NCBI GenBank assembly: GCA_937921995.1
Contig: CAKZVF010000122.1
Coordinates: 1-42,359 of the forward strand
DNA: 42,359 bases
Direction: 5' to 3'
Source: an uncultured Pirellulaceae bacterium
Lineage (GTDB): Bacteria > Planctomycetota > Planctomycetia > Pirellulales > Pirellulaceae
Shown here piece by piece: positions 35,968-42,359 of this stretch. Under the pieces are notes generated by a model, which did not search any database, was not told where the DNA came from, and was given only the letters and a program-made list of their open reading frames with translations. The position numbers and the translations under genes are program-made. Position 1 is the stretch's first letter. The number at the start of each line of letters is the position of its first letter.

Positions 35968-38900
35968 TGCGATCTCCTTCCTCGGCCTGGTCTGTTTCGG
36001 TCGGAGGATCATCCGCCGCAGGCGGCGGTGACTCGGTGGAAACCGAATCGTCAACAACCGTCTGAGCGGCCGATCCGGAACCCGCAGTTGCCGCGCTCAT
36101 CTCACGTCGCGATTCTCGGACTCCGCCAAACCAACGGACGACATTCGAAGCCAGCCAAACCAGACCGACGACACTGGTCGTCAGCAACAACGTTTCGCTG
36201 AACAGATGTTCGGTCAACAGGGGAAAGAAAACACCGGCGAAGACAAAAGCCGCGATCACCAGCAACGCTGCAGCCAGCTGAATCGTAAATCGAGCACGCA
36301 GCAACAGCACGCCCAACAGTGCCATGATCCCAAACACGATTCCGTTGAGCACCTTCATGTTGATCGTCCGCAGATGAAGCGATCCCTCGGGCGCGGCGTC
36401 CGGTCGCAGCGCCGAAAACACATACGGACGACCATCCACTTCGAATTTTTGGTTGGCGGCGGAATCCATTTTCACGCCTGACTGTACCCATTTTAAGTAA
36501 CGATCAATGTTCTCCTTGCGACGATTAAACATGCGCGATGTCATAGAATTGGAACCGGCGCAATTCAACAAACCCGCGATCGACTGCGTATGTTCATCAA
36601 TCGCTTCATCGGTCCAAGGGCCCGACTTATGCCACAGCCCGCGTTCAAACGGCAGGTACACGCAGAGATAAACTTTCTGAACGGCCGGTTCGTCTTGAAT
36701 GACAGGCAAATCAATCTGAGACGGATCGCCCGCAACGGTGTAACGCATCTCCAGTAAAAAAGGTTCGTCCCCGCTCAGTCCCGTCAACGGAACGTAAATT
36801 AAGTCTTGCCCACCGCGTTCGGGCGTGACCGGTCTTCCGTTGACGCGCACTGGTTGATCGTCAAAAGAATTTGCCGTATCAAAACCGGCCGGCATCTGGA
36901 TCGAGATCCGTTGCCCAACGCTGCGCATCTGGTAGAGACATTGAACCGACAATTCATGTTGGCGAAGTGCAACGGCCCTGACGACAGCACGAGAAACACT
37001 CGTTCGTTTTAGTTCTTGAAGCTCGAACCGCGTCGCCGTTAATTTTAACTCCCAATCATCGACGAATTCAAACGCCATCGCGGCGTTGTCGACTTTAACG
37101 CCTTGGGCCAAATCCGTTTGTGGGTCGATGGGCCGCAGTCCGCTGGCATCGGATTGAGGACGGACGTCAATCGTTTCCGATTTCGCGATAACGATTTGCC
37201 CATTCGCGCGATCAACATCCGCTGGAATCAACCGGTCCACTTCGACCTCGGCGCTCTCGCCCAAGGGGAGATCCGCAATCTTCTCCTCCCAGGTAAACCG
37301 AACCTGATGCTTACCGAAAAACTCGTTGTCTCCGGTCAGTTGCCAAGCCGTATATCCTTCGGGCACATCATCCGGTTGAGGCTGGATTGGGGATTCAATG
37401 ATATTGGCCGAACGATTTCGCAGCTCCGCAACCAGCTCCGTCGGCACATCCAGCCGCAACGACTTAACGCCGCTGTAAAGGACCTCGTAAAACAGTTTCG
37501 CATCATACTTTACGACGCCAGATTGCACCGACACCACGACGACCTGTTCTGCGGTCACCTGCGGTCGACGGCGTTTGGCTTCGAGTTCGATCGAAGCGTC
37601 GGTGTGAGAAAAACTGAACGCCAAAATCGGTCGGTTGCCGGAGTTGTTGATCAACGCCGAGTGCCGCGCAAACGCGCTTTTAAAACTCTCGTTCCGCAGG
37701 CCCTTGGTTTCGGCTGCGTTGACCTGAAGACTTTCGGGCGCGTAAACAATCACATTTCCTTTGGAAAACTCGACACCGTCGATCGCCGATTTTGGAATCG
37801 CGAAACCGATCTTTGATGCGGCATCGGTGGGGCTGAGCAGGTTGGCGTCATTGAGCTCTTGTTCGAGTGAGATTCGCAAGGCGAATTTTCCGATTGCCTT
37901 TTTCCCCAGCGTTACCAAAACGCGATTTTCGTTTTTGGGGTCGCGATAAAAGGTATCGACGGGAAGATTGGCCAAACCTTTTCGAACCAGCGGTCGAATT
38001 TCGCGAATCTTGAAATCTTGGGGGATATCCAAATCCAATTCAAAGACTCCCGCCAACTTGATGTCGTAGACGGCCGAAACTTCGACCTTCAACTTCTCCG
38101 GAGTGAGGGAAACTTCGACCAGTTGATCGACGTTGATCAGCGGCTCAATCTTTTGAACCTTCAGCGCCAACGCAATCGGCAACGCCGCATAGCGGTAAGC
38201 AAAATCCCATTTTTGTTTTTTCAGGGCGCGGGGGAGTTCGGCGTGGTCCATCTGCAACAGGCCGGTTTTCTTTTCAGGTTCGGCTCGCAAGCCAGAGGAT
38301 AAACTGACCATAACGATGCCGCTGTTGCGCGAAACGTCGTTGGCTTTGATCTGAGGAACGGTAATGCTGGTGTCGTCGATCTCGTCGATGAATTTCTCCA
38401 GCTCAATCGCTAATGTCTGACGCCCAAGGGTGGGTTCGAACAATTCAATATTGATCTTCTGCGTGTCCTCGCCTTTTTCGACTTCCCATTTTTTGACGTT
38501 GCGATCAAAGACGCTGACCACCTTTTGATCTGCGGGAACCTCCAGTGAGATCTTACTTATTTCGGCGCGGGAAATATCCAAGGCCATCGCCGCACTCGTT
38601 CGAGCTACGCCCTGATCAATCTGAAACTGCGACTGCGTGTCGGCCGAAACGAGGGCGGCCAAACCGGACGCCCCTTCTGCTTTTGGCGTCCATTTGATTT
38701 TCACCTCGGGTGCGGCACCGACGAAGGCCAGGATCTCGTCGCCCGTTTGTTCTTCGGGATCCTCTTCAGGATCATTCCCGTCCTCGTCATCAGTCTTTTT
38801 CGAAGAAGCGATCATCGGTTCGATCTGAACGTCGATGTCCTTTTGCGCCGTTCGGATCGTCCAACGATTGACGGGGGCTTGAGGCGACTGAAACGCGACG

Positions 38901-39490
38901 GCGCTTTGCCCACCGGATTTCGTCAGCGCTTTGGCGTAGGAAAGATTCAGCTCGATCGTTTTTGGTTCGTCACCGTCGTGGGAGACCAGCAATTCATACT
39001 GTCCGTTTTTGACCGAAACAATTCTTGCTTCTTGATCATTAATAGTCGCCGTTCGAATCGCGGCCCCGGCCAACCGCAGCGGCACCCGATGCCAGCCCTC
39101 GCGCAGCAATTCGATCTTGATCGTGGCGTCGACGTTGACGATCTCTTTGCCGAGCGTCGCGGTGCTTTCGATGTCGGTGATCAGGGCACCTAAGGGAGCC
39201 TTGAGGTCGGGTTTTTTGGGCTGGTTTTGCCTCGCCTGTTTCCAGAGCTGTTGGAATTTATCATAGGGCAGAAAAACGCCGCGTCCATCGCGTTCAAACG
39301 TCTCCCGCAGTTTTTCATAAGGAACGTAAATCGTTTGTTCGTTTAACGAATCCGCTTTACCGTCGCCCTCGTTGTTATCTTGCGCCCATCCGACTGCGGG
39401 GCAACAAGCATAGACCACGAGTATCAACAGCAGCATTGATGGCAGCTTCAGCGCGGCCAATTTCCAGACGGAGAATTCTTTCGTTCCCAT
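35960..39490 (-). CDS. Large membrane protein (1176 aa) with the same extracytoplasmic module
   Basis: A signal peptide covers residues 1-36. The module opens with IYVPYEKL (54-61) and FLPYDKFQQLW (73-83), runs as a beta-rich Asp/Glu/Lys-rich chain of about 950 residues, and has near its end FDDQPVRVNGRPVTPERGGQ. Three or four membrane helices follow (about 1047-1130), then an acidic, Pro-rich cytoplasmic tail. The opening and closing motifs correspond to those of both halves of the downstream 2643-aa protein, so the genes are paralogous. Overlap of stop and start by 8 bp indicates translational coupling and probably a stoichiometric complex. The family is unknown to me. A weak GAG precedes the ATG by 8 bp. 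Confidence 0.85.
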   Translation of the reverse strand: MGTKEFSVWKLAALKLPSMLLLILVVYACCPAVGWAQDNNEGDGKADSLNEQTIYVPYEKLRETFERDGRGVFLPYDKFQQLWKQARQNQPKKPDLKAPLGALITDIESTATLGKEIVNVDATIKIELLREGWHRVPLRLAGAAIRTATINDQEARIVSVKNGQYELLVSHDGDEPKTIELNLSYAKALTKSGGQSAVAFQSPQAPVNRWTIRTAQKDIDVQIEPMIASSKKTDDEDGNDPEEDPEEQTGDEILAFVGAAPEVKIKWTPKAEGASGLAALVSADTQSQFQIDQGVARTSAAMALDISRAEISKISLEVPADQKVVSVFDRNVKKWEVEKGEDTQKINIELFEPTLGRQTLAIELEKFIDEIDDTSITVPQIKANDVSRNSGIVMVSLSSGLRAEPEKKTGLLQMDHAELPRALKKQKWDFAYRYAALPIALALKVQKIEPLINVDQLVEVSLTPEKLKVEVSAVYDIKLAGVFELDLDIPQDFKIREIRPLVRKGLANLPVDTFYRDPKNENRVLVTLGKKAIGKFALRISLEQELNDANLLSPTDAASKIGFAIPKSAIDGVEFSKGNVIVYAPESLQVNAAETKGLRNESFKSAFARHSALINNSGNRPILAFSFSHTDASIELEAKRRRPQVTAEQVVVVSVQSGVVKYDAKLFYEVLYSGVKSLRLDVPTELVAELRNRSANIIESPIQPQPDDVPEGYTAWQLTGDNEFFGKHQVRFTWEEKIADLPLGESAEVEVDRLIPADVDRANGQIVIAKSETIDVRPQSDASGLRPIDPQTDLAQGVKVDNAAMAFEFVDDWELKLTATRFELQELKRTSVSRAVVRAVALRQHELSVQCLYQMRSVGQRISIQMPAGFDTANSFDDQPVRVNGRPVTPERGGQDLIYVPLTGLSGDEPFLLEMRYTVAGDPSQIDLPVIQDEPAVQKVYLCVYLPFERGLWHKSGPWTDEAIDEHTQSIAGLLNCAGSNSMTSRMFNRRKENIDRYLKWVQSGVKMDSAANQKFEVDGRPYVFSALRPDAAPEGSLHLRTINMKVLNGIVFGIMALLGVLLLRARFTIQLAAALLVIAAFVFAGVFFPLLTEHLFSETLLLTTSVVGLVWLASNVVRWFGGVRESRREMSAATAGSGSAAQTVVDDSVSTESPPPAADDPPTETDQAEEGDRNE

Positions 39491-40021
39491 AGATCAACTC
39501 AATTCGGTGTCGTTCAAGTTTTCTCCCACAGTCGACTTTCGCGGAGAGGCTGACATTTATATTGGCAACCCGACGCGTAAGCGCGGAATAACGCGGATCG
39601 TCGAGGCTCCGAGCTCGCCGGGCTGTTGATTTAGTTGCGGTAAGGCCGTGGCATAGGCTTCCAGCCTGTGGAGCTCACCTAATCTGTATCGTTTAGTCTT
39701 TTTTGAAGACTAAAAATCACAGGCTAGAAGCCTATGCCACACTGTCAACAGCCCGTTACGCGTCGGGATACCTATAAAGATATCGGTCTCGGCGTGAAGG
39801 GCGACTATGGCAACAGTCATAGTACTACGACGAAGAACGGGCCAAATAGTTTCATCTATTTTTTCTGAAAGCCAAATTCAAACGAAAATGGCTCGTCGAC
39901 TACTGGCCGGAGCCCGGGAATGCGCAAAAGCAGCACGAATTTGTCGGCGCGCAGTTCCCGTCCATAGAAAGACAACGGGCTTGCACGTTCGGGATTGAAA
40001 TTTGAGCCGAAAATCAGCGGC
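39491..40021. other. Intergenic region with a large nested palindrome
   Basis: These 531 bp lie between the SUMF1-like gene and the 1176-aa protein gene, both leftward. The palindrome at 39569-39767 occupies the middle and is listed separately. Bases 39856-40021 carry a leftward frame with protein-like composition discussed in the findings. The promoter of the giant-protein operon should lie between 39491 and 39568 unless the palindrome is transcribed through. Confidence 0.5.
39569..39767. repeat. Nested palindromic element of about 200 bp
   Basis: Four concentric arm pairs are visible. The outer pair is CCCGACGCGTAA (39569-39580) with TTACGCGTCGGG (39756-39767). The next is CGGGCTGTTGA (39619-39629) with TCAACAGCCCG (39745-39755). 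The third is a 23-bp pair at 39648-39670 and 39718-39740 with one mismatch, core GGCATAGGCTTC. The innermost is TTTAGTCTT (39692-39700) with AAGACTAAA (39706-39714). The structure resembles a non-autonomous mobile palindrome or a decayed MITE. It is not coding. Confidence 0.85.
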
Positions 40022-41257
40022 CTACTTTTTGATCGCCGCCATGTCTTCGTCAAGCTGATCATCAACGATGCCGATCGCCCCGCGGCCGTTGGAGTCGATG
40101 CGGTTTTTGGCGTCTCTGGAGATTGCCGGCACGTCCGCGTCCCAGAACGTTAGCTTCTCGGCCTTGGTCTTGGGCGTTTTATAAGGACGCACCAAACGCA
40201 TACCGGCCCCCAGCCCTTCTTCACCGGTGTACCACCAAGGGCTCTTGGGATAGTTGGGATCCTCTTCCTTCCAAAGCTTGGCGTCGGAGGCAAGTCGCGC
40301 CGTGCTGTTGCAAAGTTCGGCTTCGGAATAGAACGACCCGCCTCGCAACACGCGCGGGTAGACCTTGGTCGGTTTCTGAAACGCTTCTTCGACCGTTAGG
40401 GCTTTTGATTTCCCCGATTCCCCCACGATCGCTTCGTATCCGTTTTCGGTATAAGCATCCAACACCCACTCCGAGACGTTGCCATACATATCATACAATC
40501 CCCAAGGATTAGGTTTGAGTTCGCCACAAACATGACGGTATTCGTCCGACACATCGTAGAACCAAGCGTGTTCTTCGAGCTGTTCATCGTCGTCGCCGAA
40601 GTAATACTTCGTCGTCGTCCCCGCGCGGCAGGCGTACTCCCATTCGGCTTCGTACGGCAACCGATAGAAGTGACCGGATAACAGGCTGAGCCATTTCGTG
40701 TATTGCTTGGCCGCGAACTGCGTCATGCTGGCGGCGGGTTGATCGGTCTCTTCACCGGCCTCATAAGTGATATCCGGTTCGTAAAGCGCCGAAGGTGCCG
40801 TCACCGCGTCGACCTCGTCTTCGGTGGTGACTTTGCGAAGTCCCGTTTTTGCCATCTTTTTAAACGCGGTGTCCATCGCCATGTAGGCTTGGTATTGTTC
40901 CCAGTTGACTTCGTACTTACCCATCCAGAAAGGTTCCACACGGACTTCAACCTGCGGTGTTACGTTCTCCGCGGCATCGTCATCGGCCGATCCCAATTTA
41001 AAAGTCCCGCCCGCGATGGGAATCATCTCGATCTCAACATCCGTGCCCGGAATCGTCATCGAATAGGGCACCATGAACTTCCCGTCGACTTCAACCGCGG
41101 GACCGTCGGTCGGCTTCTGGTCGACGATGCCTAAGCCTTCAGATGTTTCCGAAGATTGCCCCAACGCCAGCGCAGAAGAAAACAACGCAATGCAAACAGC
41201 GGCAGTTACGGTCGTTGAAATAGTTATGAAAGCTGATAACTTTGAATTTTGATTCAT
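40022..41257 (-). CDS. Exported SUMF1/FGE-like domain protein, catalytic Cys pair incomplete
   Basis: This 411-aa protein has a signal peptide (about 1-33, ending ALG) and a formylglycine-generating-enzyme fold: MIPIAGGTFKLGS, VEPFWMGKYEVNWEQYQAYM, YRLPYEAEWEYACRAGT, NPWGLYDMYGNVSEWV, RVLRGGSFYSEAELCNSTAR and GLGAGMRLVRP. True FGE oxidises a sulfatase Cys and needs two Cys within RGGSYLCHKSYC. Here the first is Ser and only the second (LCNS) is kept. The late GFRC motif reads GMRL. Sulfatase activation is therefore unlikely, and a binding or structural role is more plausible, as for many bacterial SUMF1-like proteins. No sulfatase gene is nearby. It lies upstream of the giant-protein genes on the same strand. 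Confidence 0.86.
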   Translation of the reverse strand: MNQNSKLSAFITISTTVTAAVCIALFSSALALGQSSETSEGLGIVDQKPTDGPAVEVDGKFMVPYSMTIPGTDVEIEMIPIAGGTFKLGSADDDAAENVTPQVEVRVEPFWMGKYEVNWEQYQAYMAMDTAFKKMAKTGLRKVTTEDEVDAVTAPSALYEPDITYEAGEETDQPAASMTQFAAKQYTKWLSLLSGHFYRLPYEAEWEYACRAGTTTKYYFGDDDEQLEEHAWFYDVSDEYRHVCGELKPNPWGLYDMYGNVSEWVLDAYTENGYEAIVGESGKSKALTVEEAFQKPTKVYPRVLRGGSFYSEAELCNSTARLASDAKLWKEEDPNYPKSPWWYTGEEGLGAGMRLVRPYKTPKTKAEKLTFWDADVPAISRDAKNRIDSNGRGAIGIVDDQLDEDMAAIKK

Positions 41258-41341
41258 AAGTAGGTCTGGTTAAATTGAAATGTAGGCACGAAACAGTTTA
41301 AACCGCAACGCAGACGTTTGTTTCGTTTTTTTAAAGTTTCG

Positions 41342-41371
41342 ATTATATCGTAAAACAAGGCCGGAACCGTC
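41342..41371 (-). promoter_or_regulatory. Candidate promoter for SUMF1-like gene
   Basis: On the leftward strand a perfect TATAAT occupies 41347-41342. A weak -35 (GACGGT) lies 18 bp upstream. The start codon is about 85 bp downstream. The -10 is convincing, the -35 is not. Confidence 0.4.
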
Positions 41372-41394
41372 CTCTAACAGACCGGCGGGCCGTT

Positions 41395-41409
41395 GAGCAA
41401 ATATTGCTC
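41395..41409. promoter_or_regulatory. Operator-like inverted repeat GAGCAA-ATA-TTGCTC
   Basis: A perfect 6-bp inverted repeat with a 3-bp centre lies 51 bp upstream of the DUF1569 gene and in the region divergent to the SUMF1-like gene. The form suits a dimeric repressor site, but no regulator gene is adjacent. Confidence 0.25.
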
Positions 41410-41460
41410 GATTGGCTTGAGAAAAATTTCCCTTAGAAGTAAACAGGAAACAACCTCACC

Positions 41461-41952
41461 ATGTCTGAAACCAGCAGCCTAAATCGCCGAACGCTTTCCT
41501 TCGAAACCATCGACGACGTCATTGAAGACGTCAATCGAATTCAGGCCGCCGATGCCAACCAAACGCTTGCCGTCTGCGGTCAGTGGACCGCCGGCGAAAT
41601 CCTGACCCATCTTTCGGCTTGGATAGAGTACGGTTACGAAGGTTATCCCATGCAGCCTGCACCTTGGATTGTTCGGCAAGGGATGAAGTTGTTTCTCAGG
41701 TCGATTCTGAAAAACGGCATGAAGCCCGGCGGTAAGATCCCTGGCGTCGAAGGAGGCACAACAGGCCAAATGAAAGTCGCCACCGAAACCGCCTGCCAAA
41801 GATACTTGGTCGCCCTCAACCGCTTGGCCAGTAACGAACCCGTTAAATATCCCAGCCCGGGGTTCGGCGACCTTAGCACAGAAAAACGCGTGAAGCTGAA
41901 CCTGAGACACGCCGAATTGCATCTTAGCTTTATTCATTTCCAGCAATCGTAG
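41461..41952 (+). CDS. DUF1569 (DinB-like four-helix bundle) protein
   Basis: This 163-aa cytoplasmic protein has the DUF1569 pattern. A helix with the first metal-type His comes first (WTAGEILTHLSAWIEYGYEG, H50), and a C-terminal helix carries two more (LRHAELHLSF, H150 and H154). The three-His arrangement is that of the DinB/YfiT superfamily, whose members bind Zn or Ni and often use thiol cofactors such as bacillithiol in transfer or detoxification reactions. The actual substrate here is unknown. AGGA lies about 13 bp before the ATG, longer than ideal, but no other start fits. It is monocistronic. Confidence 0.85.
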   Translation: MSETSSLNRRTLSFETIDDVIEDVNRIQAADANQTLAVCGQWTAGEILTHLSAWIEYGYEGYPMQPAPWIVRQGMKLFLRSILKNGMKPGGKIPGVEGGTTGQMKVATETACQRYLVALNRLASNEPVKYPSPGFGDLSTEKRVKLNLRHAELHLSFIHFQQS

Positions 41953-42055
41953 TCAAGCCGAGCTTATTGGTGCCGGCTAAATCACCACCCTAGGATTTCT
42001 TCGGTCTCTGCGCGGAACATTCCTGAGTAAACACCGTAGAAGCATCGGCAGGGGG

Positions 42056-42086
42056 CTGACGCAAAGGAATCGGGATTTGCTATAAT
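42056..42086 (+). promoter_or_regulatory. Extended -10 promoter for DUF3467 gene
   Basis: A perfect TATAAT at 42081-42086 is preceded by TGC (extended -10), and a -35-like CTGACG at 42056-42061 lies 19 bp upstream. The start codon at 42127 leaves a leader of about 34 bases. This is the best promoter match in the window. Confidence 0.55.
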
Positions 42087-42126
42087 CCGGACATCGAAAC
42101 CACACACGTTGGAGAATTGATCCGCT

Positions 42127-42359
42127 ATGGCTGAACAAGAGAAGAAGCGTCGCGCAATCCAAGTCGACGAATCAAAAACGCAAACCTGTTACGCAAATTT
42201 TTGTCGAGTGACCGGATCACCGGAAGAACTGATCATCGACTTCGGCATGAATTCGCAGCCAATGAACTCGACCGAACTGCCGGTGGCGATCAACCAAAAG
42301 ATCGTGCTCAACTTTTTTACGGCCAAACGCTTGCTTCAAGCCCTACACGTTTCGGTCCA
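42127..42359 (+). CDS. DUF3467 family protein, N-terminal part, cut by window end
   Basis: The frame begins at ATG 42127 and is still open at the last base. About 77 residues are visible. They fit the DUF3467 pattern: a charged N-terminus, CYANFCRVTGSPEELIIDFG, a polar loop, then VAINQKIVLNFFTAKRLLQAL. The family is small (about 100 residues), cytoplasmic, beta-rich and of unknown function, so roughly a quarter of the protein is missing. An extended -10 promoter sits 34 bp upstream of the probable leader. There is no operon partner in view. Confidence 0.85.
   Translation, partial: MAEQEKKRRAIQVDESKTQTCYANFCRVTGSPEELIIDFGMNSQPMNSTELPVAINQKIVLNFFTAKRLLQALHVSV

Overview
The window is bacterial chromosome that I assign to the Planctomycetota, probably the Pirellulaceae. 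This rests on protein signatures rather than on a marker gene. They are an N-terminal LEPR-XLL export signature on an RTX-like protein, dockerin-type repeats ending a secreted protein, two PEP-CTERM tails, a Cys-rich secreted protein with VPYT.YR repeats, and giant multi-domain membrane proteins. Genes are mostly long and widely spaced, and Shine-Dalgarno sequences are often weak or absent. No tRNA, rRNA, CRISPR array or recognisable transposase was seen.

Layout. 1-1006: end of a probable anti-phage pair, an AAA ATPase (cut by the window edge) overlapping a RloB-family protein, as in AbiL. 1363-3960: S9 peptidase of the glutamyl endopeptidase type (-). 4122-4313: small unknown gene. 4347-6802: purH followed 5 bp later by a Cys-rich unknown (-). 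7236/7272-8615: polytopic flippase-like protein. 8634-10031: membrane GGDEF-like protein with a degenerate active site. 10378-12660: secreted beta-propeller protein plus M20 peptidase operon (-). 12966-14513: membrane-anchored HtrA-type protease. 14633-15538: EamA transporter. 15633-16352: a small protein resembling an isolated piece of the SecA motor. 16747-18795: PEP-CTERM protein and Cys-rich surface protein, convergent on a cluster of hairpins. 19340-21067: tmk-holB. 21116-22702: beta-CASP nuclease (-). 23090-23908: divergent PanB-like protein. 24132-27874: three extracellular protein genes, one of them a frameshifted remnant. 28036-39490: two translationally coupled giant membrane proteins. 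40022-41257: SUMF1-like exported protein. 41461-41952: DUF1569/DinB-like protein. 42127-end: start of a DUF3467 gene.

The most unusual region is 28036-39490. The 1176-aa protein and both halves of the 2643-aa protein appear to be three copies of one long extracytoplasmic module. Each copy is preceded by a signal-peptide-like segment and followed by a C-terminal membrane-helix cluster. The 2643-aa gene looks like two such genes fused end to end, because the second signal peptide survives in the middle of the protein. With the dockerin, RTX and PEP-CTERM genes downstream and the SUMF1-like gene upstream, this 17-kb block is devoted to the cell surface. I know no function for the module.

Other points of interest are two large imperfect palindromes in intergenic DNA (22923-22997 and 39569-39767), the stand-alone SecA-like fragment, and several enzyme homologues that have lost catalytic residues (GGDEF, PanB-like, SUMF1-like). 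Everything is read by eye from sequence; family assignments are from motif recognition and no database search was run.
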